From contig QPMI01000229.1 of assembly GCA_004431415.1 (NCBI GenBank), forward strand, positions 1-49,152: DNA of 49,152 nt, read 5' to 3'. Made by a program: the position numbers and the translations under genes. Origin of the DNA: Cyanophora paradoxa. Its lineage: Eukaryota; Glaucocystophyceae; Cyanophorales; Cyanophoraceae. The notes beneath the pieces are model-generated. The model was not told the DNA's origin and ran no database searches. It saw nothing but the letters and a program-made list of their open reading frames with translations. Of the stretch, positions 32,626-44,500 are shown in pieces. Position 1 is the stretch's first letter; the number at the start of each line of letters is the position of its first letter.

Positions 32626-35522
32626 AGGTTTGGTACCGTGGAGAGGACGACGTCCATGGCAGACATGAGCCGCTGGCGCTTGCCCTTCAGCGCGAAGTCG
32701 GCCTGCGCGCGGCGCCATGATCGGGACCGGAGATCGACAGAGCGCCGTGGCGGGCACAGATAGGAAGGGCGGAACGATATAAAAGAACTAGTACGACTAG
32801 GTTAGAAAGGCCGCTATTAAAAGGCACCTCGAGGGCGGCGGCGCTCTCGCGGGGCAGCGGCTCCTGCGGGACCTTCCGATGGATCTCCTCCATGATCGTC
32901 CCCGCGCTGTGGGCCCGGGGGCGGAGGTCAGGACGAAATTCGGAAATTGGAGCAAAGCAGAGCAAAGCTTGGCTTCAGGCGCGCGCGCGCGCCTGGGGAA
33001 GAGCTCGAGGTGGTAGACGAAGGGGCGGACGAGGGCGCGGGCGCGGTCCTCGGGGTCCGCCTGCAGCAGCCGCCGCCCCGCGAGGGCCGCCGCCGCCAGC
33101 GCCGCCTCCGCCGCGCCGAAGTCGTAGTCGACGGCCCCGCGCCCCGCGCCGGCGAGGGCGAGGGAAGGCAGCGCGTGCCGCCGCGCGAACGCGTCGTCGA
33201 CTTCGAAGGCGCACAGGTCCGCCTCCGTCGCGTCCTGCGCGCAGCGGCCGCGGCCGTGAGCGGCGCCGAAATCGGCGGAAATGTAAGGGAAAGCGGCGAG
33301 CCTGGACGGGGACTTGTCCGAAGGCGGCGGCGGAGGTGGCGAGGAAAGCGACGGCGGGGTGGCCCTGCCGCGCCAGCGCCGCCGCCTCGGTCAGCAGGTG
33401 GTTCTGCACGCACGCGATCTGGTCCAGCCCGATGCACAGGAACAGACTGCGCGTGTGCACATCCAACAGGTGAGCCGCAAAAAACGCGCGAATTTTGCAC
33501 AGGAATGGCCCACCCGCTGTCCTTGCGCTCGGGGAGGCAGAGGGCGATCGCGGCATCACCCGCAACGGTCATCTCGGGCATAACCAGGTCGCCCAGGCAT
33601 TCGAAGCGCGTGACCTCCGGCCGCAGCTCGTTCCACGCCTCGACAAAGGCCGCGAACGACGCCTCCAGCGCCGCCCGCTCCTCGGGCGAGCGCTGCCACT
33701 CCTCGATGCAGCGCGCCACGGGCTTCTGCGCCGCCTCTGCGCGCGTGATCGCGTGCTGGAGGCGCGCCGCCACCGTCCGCGACCACTCCGCCAGCGCCCA
33801 CATGCGCCGCAGCGCGCGGGCGCCCCCCTCGCTCTCCAGCAGGAGGGCCAGCACGGGGAAGCGGCGGGCGTTCTCCGGGCGGAGGCGGAATGCGGCGCGG
33901 AAGCCGTCGGCGGAGCCGGCGTGCACGGTGGCGAAGACGCGCGGGAGGAACCGGCCGGCGTAGTCGCCCTGCAGGAGCGGCCCGAAATCCTCCAGGATTT
34001 CCGCCTCCAGCACGGCGGACTGCTCCGCGCCCTCCCGCGGGCGGCACTCCTCACGCACGGCGGCGGCGGCCGCCGCCGCGCCGGCCTCGACCAGCGGCTG
34101 CACGTAGCGATGCGCGAACTCGCGCTCAAAGTCCCGCCGGCCCTGCGCCGTGCCCGCCGCGGCGGCGGCGCGGGCGAAGGCGGCGCGGGCCCCGCCGGCC
34201 TGCAGGTCGGCGGCGAAGCGGCGGAGGATGCCGTGGAGCGCGAGGAAGACGGCCGGGTCGGGGTACACGGCGCCGAAGATGCGCCCCAGCGCACCGACGT
34301 CGCTAGCAACCATGAAAAGGCAGCTGCGCCCGTCGCCGTTGTGGAACAGAGCGCGGCCGCTCGACTCGGGCAGCAGCCCAGCGCGGGCGGCGGCCGCCAG
34401 CGCGAGGTACGTGAGGAGGTGAAGGGTGCGGAAGGCCGCCGGGTGCAGCCCGCGCTCCGTGTGGCCCGCCGCCCGCAGCGCCCCCGGGTCCTCCGGGACG
34501 ATGCCCGGCTGGTCGGGGTCGCCCGCCGGCTGAGCCGCCTCGTTGCCCGCCGCAGGCATGTGGTCCACGCCCCCGATCGCGTGCCCGCAGTTCGGGCACT
34601 GCATTACCTGCATGGGGCGGCCGCACGCGCCGACCGAGTACCTGCCGCCAACGGCGTCAGCAAAAACGCTAATATGGGGGCTAGTCGGCCCCGCGAAATT
34701 AAAACGCGATTTCGCACCAGTACCCGCAGGCGTGACGGTACCAGCGGTTCGTTTCGCGGAGGCCGTTCTCCAGAAGGGCCCGCGCGACCACCGCCTGCTC
34801 GTTGGAGGGCGCCCCCGGCACGAAGAGCGCCGCGGCTCGCCCGGGCTCCGCGAAGAGGGCGTGGAACGGGGATGCGTCGGCGGGGCTGGCGGCGAAGACG
34901 GACGCTGCGTGGGCGAGCAGGGCTGACAGGTGCACGTCGAAGAGGTCGCAGCCGGGATGCAGGTCCAGCCAGCAGGGCCGGGGCAGCGCGAAGGCGCCGG
35001 CGGCGGGCGGGGCGGCCGCGTCGGGCGCGGCGACGAGGGCGCGGAGGAGGCGGGCGGCGTGGCCCGGGGGCGGGCGGGCCTCGAGGAGCGCCTCCAGCGC
35101 GGCGCGGGCGGCGGCCTCGCGGTCCGTGGGGGCGGCCGAGGCGCGGGAGAGGTAGAAGCGGGCGAGGGCGGCCTGCAGGAGCCCGCGGGCGGCGCCGGCG
35201 TCGCCGCCGTGCGCGGCGGCGAGGACGGCCTCGAGGTCCTCGCGGGCCTCGCGGATGACGAAGGCGTCAAGGGCGCGGTCGGCCGCCGCGTAGCGCGCCT
35301 CGTTCGCGAAGGGGTCGACGTCGAGGCGGGAGGCGGCGGCGCGGCGCCACGGGAGCTGGCCGGCCCAGGACAGCCGCTGCGCGAGGTCCCGGCTGCACCA
35401 CGCGCGGAGCTCCTGCAGCGGGAGGCCCTCGGCCTGGTGCCGTATGGCGCGGAGCACGGCGACCTTGGCCGCTTCCAGGCGCGGGGTGCCTCCGCCGCCG
35501 CCGCCGTCGCCGTCGCCGTTGC

Positions 35523-35553
<31 letters not shown>

Positions 35554-38500
35554 GTCGCCGTCGCCGTCGCCGTCGCCGCCGCCGTCGCCGCCGCCGTCGC
35601 CGTCGCCGCCGCCGTCGCCGTTGCCGTTGCCGTTGCCGTTGCCGTCGCCGTCGCCGTCGCCGTTGCCGTCGCCGTTGCCGTTGCCGCCGTCGTCGCCGTT
35701 GCCGTTGCCGCCGTCGTCGCCCCTGCCGCCGTCGTCGAAGCTGCTGCCGCTGCCGCCGCCGCCGTCGCCGCCGTCGACGGCGGGATCGAGGCCCTCTGCA
35801 AGGGCGCGCTCCACGTGCTCGCACAGGTCAAAGCGCTGGCTGAGGGGCACGAGGAAGGGCGCCGCGGCGCGCGCGAGGGCCCGCACGAAGGCGGCGGCCA
35901 TCGCTAGGCGGAGGGGCGACCGGTCCGCCTCGGCGGGGTCGGATGCCAGGGCGCGGCAGGCGGCGAGGAAGCACTTGGCGAGCTCGCGCGATGCGCTGCC
36001 GCCGCCGCCGCCGCCGCCGCCGGTCGCGCACTCCTCGGGCCCGATGCGGGCGTACTGGGAGAGGAGCAGGAGGTCGCAGACAAAGGCCCAGGGCTCGCTG
36101 TCGGGCGGGTGGCCGTGGGCGGCCAGCGCGCCGTCTATGGCAGAGAGGGCCGGCGAGGCGGCGACGAGCTCGGGATCGAGGAGGGCGTCCCCGTAGAGCC
36201 CCAGGCCCGAGTCGTTGGCGTGCTCCTCGGCCGCGACGGTGAGGAGCGAGCGCAGGACGGCCGCCGAGCCCGCCGTCGCGCGGGGCCGCGCGCCCAGCAG
36301 GCGGTCCGCAATGATGCGAAAGAGTTCCGCAGAGTTCGCTGAGCTGTTGGTGGCCTCGACGCATCGGGCGAAAACGGCGCACTCAAAGCGGGCAAGGGCG
36401 GCGGCGTCGAGGTGCGCGGCGTGCCGGTCGACGGCGCCGAGGAGGCCCGCGACGAAGGGCGCGGACGCGGGGAGCGGAGCCGCCTCGCCCGCCTCGGTCT
36501 GCGCCTCCGCCTCGCGCCCCAGGTCGACGACCTCGCGCAGCAGCGCCCGGTGCTGCGGCCGCGGCGGCTGGCGGAAGCAGGCGGCCAGCTCCGTGCAGAT
36601 GCGGAGCAGCTGGAAGGGGGCCGTCGGGGGGACCTCGAAGGGGCCCCCTGAAGTGATCTGAGCCACGACGAAGCGTGCGGTCGAAAGCCAGTCCAGAGCG
36701 GCGCCGCCCGGCCCCGCCGCCCCCGCCCGCTCCAGAACCGAGCGGCAGACGCGGTCCGCGATGAAGACGCGCGTGCCTGCTGCGCCGCTGGCCCCGCCGG
36801 CGTCGCCGGCGTCGGCCCCACCATCGCCGATGACGTTCGGCACGCTCACGACGTCCTTGCAGGCGGCGAGGAGCGCGACACAGGCGCCGGTCTCCTTGGC
36901 GGCGCCCCACCAGAATGCGTGCACCTCGGCCGCGTCGGCGAAGGACGCCGGGTGCAACGAGCGCAGGAGCCACGTGACGACGCCCGCCGCCGTCTCGACG
37001 GAATCGAACGTGTCCGCCATCGACGTGCACGCGACCTGAGAAGCAGCTGAGGGAGCGGATAGTAGCAAGATAGAGCCGATGGGACAACGCACGCTGACGG
37101 CAAAGTCGGCGACGTAGGCTTTCATGCTCTGGAAGGCTGGGGACTGGGCGAGGCAGGGCAGTGTGGCCGCAATCACGATGCGCAGGTCCCGTAGGCAGTC
37201 GGACGTGGCGGCGGCGGCCGCCTCCTCCTCGTCCATCGCCTGCTCGTAGTGCCGCCGGAGCGCCTCGAGCTTGAGGCGGTGGCTGTCGCGGAACTCCTCG
37301 AGCCGCCCGAAGACGGCGCGCGAGAAGGGCAGGCGGCGCGGCGGGAAGGGACCCAGGACCGCGTAGCCCTCCACCCTCGGCTCCGGGATCGCGGAAAGGT
37401 CTTCCAGATCGATTCTGAGGTCGGAGGCGACGGGGTACCACGATTCGACGAAGGTCACGGGCTGCGAGACGAGCGTCGCGAGGGCCTCCTCCCTCTCGAG
37501 CGCGAAGACGATCTTCGCGAGGGGCGTGCGGATGTGGCGCCGCAGGCACTCCAGGACCGCCGTCCCCAGCGTCATCGACATCGCCAGGTCCTGCACATCG
37601 TTAATCGCACATGCTGCACGTTTCTTGCATGAAAGAAAAGCCGCACCTGGAAGTTGGAGGCGACACGCAGGGCCCACATCGCGTCGGCCTCCTCGTCGTG
37701 CCGGAGGCTGCCGACGATAATCGCCTGAAGGAAATTTCGGGCGGCCGGGGAGGCGCGGATGCCGGCCACGACGCCCTTGACGTGGTCGATTGCGTGCGCC
37801 GAGCGGCGGTAGCGGAGGGTCGAGAAGGCCCACTGGAGGACCTCGGCGAAGAGCGCGTCGAGGAGGCCGCCGCCGCCGTCGACGTCCTGGGCGCCCTCGC
37901 TCTGCAGCAGCTCCGCCACGGAGAGGCCGAGCAGCGACTGCACGTCGAGGCGCACGCGGCCCTCGGCGTCCACCGTTATCGGCTCCAGCGAGTCCACCGT
38001 CACCTACGAAGATGGGTTTAGAATAATAAAGCTTCGAGTGCGATGCAACGAAAAAGGCACCTGGCGCCACTGGCCGAGGTGGCTGAAGTCGGCGGAGCAG
38101 GCGGCGGCGGAGCGGTCGAGGTGCACGACAATGAGCGCGTGCTTCGGCCGCGCCGCCTCGCCGGCCTTGGCCGCGGCCGCGGCGTACTCGTCCCGGTGCT
38201 GGTCGAGCAGGTAGCGGGCGAGCGGGATGGTCGCCCGGTCGAGCTGCGCCGAGCACTGCACGACGAGCAGGTCCTCGCCCGACTCGCTGCTCCAGAACGA
38301 CTTCAGACGCGCGACGAAGTCCGCCTCGCGCTTGATCGCGCCCAGAATGACGACGGAGGGCCGGAGGCCGCCGACGCTGACCGACGCCGTCGGCTGCGAG
38401 AACGTGTACACGACAGCGGTGACGCCGGCCGCCCCGCCCCACGCCTTTGGGCGCTGCCTCCAGCCCTCGACCGCGGCTTCCATGAACGTGGCAAGCGAGC

Positions 38501-41500
38501 CGTGCTCCTGCTCGCGCCGGTAGACATCCGCGATGCGGCGCGCCGCCTCTGGGTCCGACGTGCCGAGGCGCGTCAGCGGCAGCCGAACAATGCAGTCTTC
38601 CGTCGCCGTGTTGATCAGGTCCGCCTTGCAGCGTTCCAGAACCGCCTCGCGAGACCGCGCGTCCGCGGGCCCGCCCGAGTGCAGGCGGACCAGGGACGGC
38701 AGCGTGTCGGCGTTGAATCCGCAGAAGGAGCGCTCGGGGTGACCCGGGTCAAAGCTGCTGTTAGGCACGTTGCACGCACTGACGTTCTCCACCCAGCGTT
38801 GGAGCTCGCGGATGAGCGAGCGCTGCTCGTCCGTGAGGATGTCCTCGTACGAAATGACCTGCTTCTCGAACCGGTTGAGGAACGGCGGATCTGCGGGGCG
38901 AAACAAGGCGTTCAGACGGCAGTGAGTGGAAACCCGCCTATGCGATCGCGAATTTCCAAGCGGACCCTGCTTCTCGACGTCGTCGCGGTCGACGACGACA
39001 ATGCAGCGGAAGAACTCATCGACGTGGCACATCGGGTTGGAGTAGGCGCCGAGCGCCACGCGGCAGTTGCGCTTGTTGCCCACGACGCTGTAGTTCTGGT
39101 TCAGCATGTCGTAGAGCGATCCGTACACGTTGAGGTCCTTCAGGATGACGCAGTTGCCGGCCTCCATCGAGAGGATGATGCGACTTAAGACGCGGTACAT
39201 GTAGTCCTCGCTGCCGACGTCGTCCGGGAACGCGCTGCCGACGATGATGACGAGGCTGCGGTTGCGGGCGGCGAGGACGGGCGCCAGCTCCTTCTGGAGG
39301 ATGCCCATCGTGGCGTCGCAGCCGGAGGCGACGAGAAGGTGGCGCGCCTGCGCCGAAACGATCAGGGAGACAGCGCATGGCGGGGCGGGGCGGGGCGGCC
39401 GCGGGCGACGCGGGCGGACCTCCGTGTCGAGCCAGTTCTCGCGGATGAGCTCCAGCACGGGCGGGCGCTCGTGCCCGCCTGCCGGCCTCGTGTTGCCGTC
39501 CAGGTGCAGGTGCCTCACGAACGACTCGATCATAGCCTGGGCGAGCTCACGGGATCCCTGCCCGCGCAGCTTCGAAGAGGGCAGCGCCGACAGTCCGCCG
39601 AAGTTGCGGTGCAGCGCGCGCACGACCGTCTGCAGCGTCTCCTGCGGCGTGCCGGGCGGTGCCTTCGCCAGGCTCTTGACCAAGCTGCTGAAAATCAGAA
39701 CGGCCGCCAAAAGCTCTAGCTGATTCTCGATTTTTCAATGCGCACCAGTAGTAGTCGCGCAGGCCGTGGAAGTTCTCGAACTGGTTCTCCTTCATCTTCG
39801 TCTGGTGCTCGTGGTACGCCCTCGCGAGCCCGCGCAGACGTGCATCGTCCAAGATGGACGCCCTGCTGCCTACCGCATTGTTCTCACGGCCGCCGTCGAT
39901 GATGGCCTTGGCGGTCCTGTAAAGGTCCTCCTCGTCGGGCTCGGGGCGGGAGAGGTGGATGGCGCGGTTCATCTTCGCCGGGTCCAGCTGCCAGTTGCTG
40001 ATCCCGACGACCGCCACGTCCGGGAAGACCTTCGGGTAGCTGCGCGATATTCAGTTGCGTAAATTGCACTCGTTTTTTATATATATAAAAAGAAGACGCA
40101 CCCGGGCTCGAGGAGGGCGTGTAGGACCTTGAGGGGGTTGAAGCGGGAGACCTCCGCCAGGCCGACCTCGTCGAGGAGCACGACGGGGATCGTCGCGGGG
40201 CGGCCCGCCTCGCCCTCCGCGCCGCCGCCGCCCGCCTCGCCCGGGTGCGAGCCCGAGCCGAACCTGCGCGCTTTCTCGAAGACCTTCAGGATGCCGTCCG
40301 ACGTCGACTGCTCGGAGCCCTGGAACGACACGAAGTAGAGCTGCGATTTTCGCGCGGATTCAGCCATCCGTGCGATTTCGCGCTCTGCGTTTTCGGTAGC
40401 GGCGCACCTGTGGCAGCGTGCGGAAGAAGGGGTCGCGGCTGTCGGGCCCGCGCAGGTTCGTGTAGATGAGGCGCATGGAGAGCGACTTGCTGCAGCCGGG
40501 CTGCTCGGACAATATCGATATCAGCGTTCCAGGCGAAACGAATCGACATGCGAAGCTGATTTCACCTTGCCGACAAGGAAGACGGGGATGCAGTGAATGA
40601 TGCAGATCAGCAGCACGAACACGTTCTCGAGCAGGGCCTCGTTCATCGCTGTGCCGGGCGGCAGCTCCATCCGCCGGAGGTAGTCGCGCTGCTCCCAATG
40701 GATGATGTACAGCAGATCGCTGGCCGTCCGGGCCGGCCTGAAGGTCCTCCCCAGCAACTCGCGGTAGCGTTCGCGCTCGTTGCGTCCGGCGAGGCGGCTG
40801 TGGTAGCAGTGCGCGAGCGCCAGCACAACGGCCCGCACGCGCACGGAATCCGAAGGAGCGTCGTCGAACCCAAAGGTCCTTTTGAAGAAGCCCCCTGAAG
40901 CGCCAAGGAAACCGCTGTTCTTACGGTCGATGTGAAGCCGCCGGTCGAGCAGGTCGAGGAACTTGCCCATCAAAAAGATGCAGCGGCGGACGTCGCGCAG
41001 GCTGATGCTGGAGAGCCCCTCGACGTCGGACATGAAGTGCTGCGAGGCGACGAGCAGGCTCACGACGAGCTGCGCCGTCACGCTGCTGTCGGGGTGGCGA
41101 CGGTCGCGGAAGAAATCGCTTGTCTCGACCATCGCCTGGATGTACTGCTCCTCGTCGGCGCGCGTCAGCGAACCGAAGTCCCACACGTAGTCCGCCAGCT
41201 TCTCGGGCAAAGGGTGCACGCGGTAGACGAGCTTCGACATTGGGTCGTCGCCCTGCTTCAGCTTCAGACCCGCCTGCCGCTGCTTCGCCACCTCCGCAGC
41301 CGAACGCTTCTTGTACGGGTTGCACGCGGCGAGGAACGCAATGTTGCCAGAGATGCGTTGGCCGTTGATGGTGTGCTGGCAGATGATCTCGCCCACCAAT
41401 CCGATCGAGTCGCTCGTGTTGATCTCGTCGAGAAAGACCCAGACGGGCTGTCCGTCGGCCGCCTGCTCTTCCGCTTCCTCGATCACTTCTTCGATGTGCC

Positions 41501-44500
41501 GCTCAGTGATACCGGCGTGGAAGTTCAGCACCTCGAAGCGCACGCCCGCCGCCTTCGCAAGAAAACGGATCTGAGACATTTGGGAGTCAGCGTCACTGCT
41601 AAATTTAGCAGAGCAACGTAGTGCGAGAAGCGCACCAGGCTCGTCTTTCCGCAGCCAGTCTCTCCCATCACGACGACCGGGACGCGGGCGCGGACGCGGG
41701 TGAGGATGAGGCCCATCTTCAACAGGTTGTCCAGCGTCATGACGTAGCCGTCCGTCTCCATGTCGGCCGCCCGCGTGCTGGAGGAGAGGAGCTTCATCAG
41801 CTCCTCGAGCAGCTCCGTCGGCTTCAGCGTGCCGTAGTTGGTGAGCCCGGGGTTGCTCCGGAACGACTGCGTTCACTTTATGAACGAAAAACGCCTCTCA
41901 AAGACATGGACGCTCACCTGGCTCTCGATCAGGCGCCTGACGGAGTCGGGGACGCGGTTCGGATCGCGGTAGAGCGCCGTGATGGAGCCGACGGGGTGGA
42001 AGAGGACGAGCAGGTGATTGTTCTCCTCCGCTGACCACTGCACCAGGCGGGAGAAACGGTCGACAAGCCGGTCGATGTCGTCCATCGTGGCGCCACCGCT
42101 GTGGACCGCCGCCTCGTTCGACTGCTTGAGGCTCGCGAACTCGGCGGCCATGTCGATGAGCGACCCGAGGAGGAGAGCGCGAACGTCGCCCGAGTTGCCC
42201 GCCATCGCGAACGCGAGGTTGCGCACTCTGAAGAACGGACTCTTGGAGAACGAGATGAGCTGGCAGGCGAGCACGTTGATGAAAGTGCGCAGAGCGGAGA
42301 ACGACGCGTTCCGCGGCACTCGAGCGTTGTCGAAGAAGTACTTGTGCAGAAGCGCGCGGCACTCCTGCAGCGGAATCGGACGGATCCCAGCTGCAGATCC
42401 AGCGTTCCGCTGAACAACGGCAACATCCTCAATCGACAAACGACCGCTTTCCAGTGCTTGCAGATATCTAACGGGAATACCGAAGGAGATTTGAGAGACG
42501 TTCACGTCGACATGGGAAAATTAAATAAATACATCGCACCTGCAGACAACTTGATCGGGGCTCGATGGTACAGTGCTGACAGCGATACGGTCCGTCGACC
42601 ACTGGAGGCGCGTGTGCGGAAGACAGCCACAGAATGAAAGAGACGAGAGGAGCGAGCCGCTCGCAGTGTTGCCAATCTCGACGTAGACGGGAAGGTCCGA
42701 CAGGTGGAAGGTCTCGTCTCCGGCCGATGCAGAGCGGAGGAAGAGCAGCTCCAGCAGGAACAGGTTCAACGCCTGCGGAGAGTCCACCGGGCCCACATCG
42801 ATGTGCAGCGCGTCGCGGGCGGAGTCCAGCTCGAGCTCATTTAGGCGCCTGGCAAGCGACTCGGCACTGAAGACTCCGCTGATGGTGAGAATGTGAGGCT
42901 CGCGGCCCTGGCGGAAGCACTGTAGGCGGATCTCCTCCGACTTGCCAAGGCCGGCGGCCGCAGACGTGTACAAGGTAACGTGCGGCAACAGCTGCTCGGC
43001 GACCTCACGCATGGCGTCCTCGCCGAGGCCAGTCGTCGGGACAACGGAAGAGGCGAAGTCAGTGAGGATCTGCGACTGCTCGGACGCTGCGCCACGGCGG
43101 CAGCAGACGATGGCGAGGCGGAATGGGTTGAAAGCCGCCTCCTGCTGCAGCTGGCGGACGAGCGCAGAGAGCTCAATCTGGAGGTGGTAGTCAAGAAGCT
43201 CGGCGTTGACGATGCAGAACAGGCGTTCCGAGAAGCCATTCTTTGACGCGTAGCGGCAGCGTTCAACGAGAAGATGCACATCCTCCATCGTGGTTGCCGG
43301 CGAGCAGAAGAGCACCTGGCTACGCGCCGGGACGTGCCCGTCGTTCATGCACAGCGAGAAGAGGGCGTTGACGACTTGCTCGGGGCGGTCCACGGCGGCG
43401 ATGAACAGACGAGCCCGCTCCGCATGCTCCGCGTGCTTTGCTCCGCCTGAGCGCGGCCGAGGGAACGCCTTTGGTGCAGCTGCACGCGTGGCTTCGTGAC
43501 CAGCGCAGTACCCAACGAATTCGGTGACCAGCTCGAAGCATTCCTCGGGCATTTCAGTGTCACGCATGGGATGCTCCGTTCTGCACTGCGCCCGAGAGGC
43601 CTCGACTGCCTGCACGTTGATGCCGGGCTCGAACTTGCGCAACAGGTTGCAGATTTGGATCGTATCGCCCTCCTCGAGCTGATCGTCTGACTTGTCGACG
43701 AAATCGAAGATTGACCAAATCTGCCGGGCGCGGAAGAAGAGAAGGCAGTAGCTCTTGCCCCGAGCCTTGTCCAGATCGTCGGAGCACTCGTCCCGGTGGT
43801 GCTTCAGCTGGCCGAGAAGGTCTCGAAGATCGTCGATGCCCTTCGCTCTCGCCGACCACTCCCGGTAGTGCCCCGAGAGACTCTGAAGATCAACAAGAAC
43901 GCCGAAGACCTGTGCTTAGGGCAGTCAGCATAACCAGTTCATTGCATAAAAAACCGGCACTCCAGATCAAAACATACACTTTGTTGCTTAAATGGCACTA
44001 GAAATGCAGCAAATTTAAAACCACCTCACCTCCTCTGCGAGCGAGCTCTCTTCGATGAACTTCTGGGAGAGGGCTTTCTCGGCGTCGTGGTGCTCGTCCT
44101 GTTCGCCTTGCCCGAGGTCGTTGCGCGAACGCGAGCTCAGAATCAACAGCGCCCGGCTGCGGATGTCCTGCAGCTCGTTGAAGTCAATGACCCGGCTCTC
44201 GTTCTCGCGCCGCTGGGAAGGGATCTCCAATTCGAGGCGGGCGGAGCCGCAAGCTGCCGTGAAGAGGTACACGCCAGACTGGACGGCGTCCCGCACGGCA
44301 CTCTTTGTCACTTCGCTGCGGTTGGCGATCGTATCGTAGAGGCGCTCGAGGCCGTGAAGGTTGGCGCTGCAGACGTGAATCTTGCCGGCCATGGTCTTCT
44401 TCCCGGGCCGATCCAGCAGAGCTTTGAGGAAATCCGTAACAGAGGCACTGGCCGCGGAGAGTTTGAACAGAGGCTGCAGGTAGCGGCGCACGTCGATTAG

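Noticed and set aside
32584-32626. TTAG repeat as a possible telomere-like tract
   Set aside because: It is short, internal, and sits in an intron of an intact gene; a plain microsatellite explains it.
34930-35907. Long plus-strand frames with poly-Ala or Ser-Pro runs, up to 325 codons
   Set aside because: They are mirror images of the triplet repeat and GC-rich code of the RNF213-like exon on the other strand, which has domain matches and splice joins.
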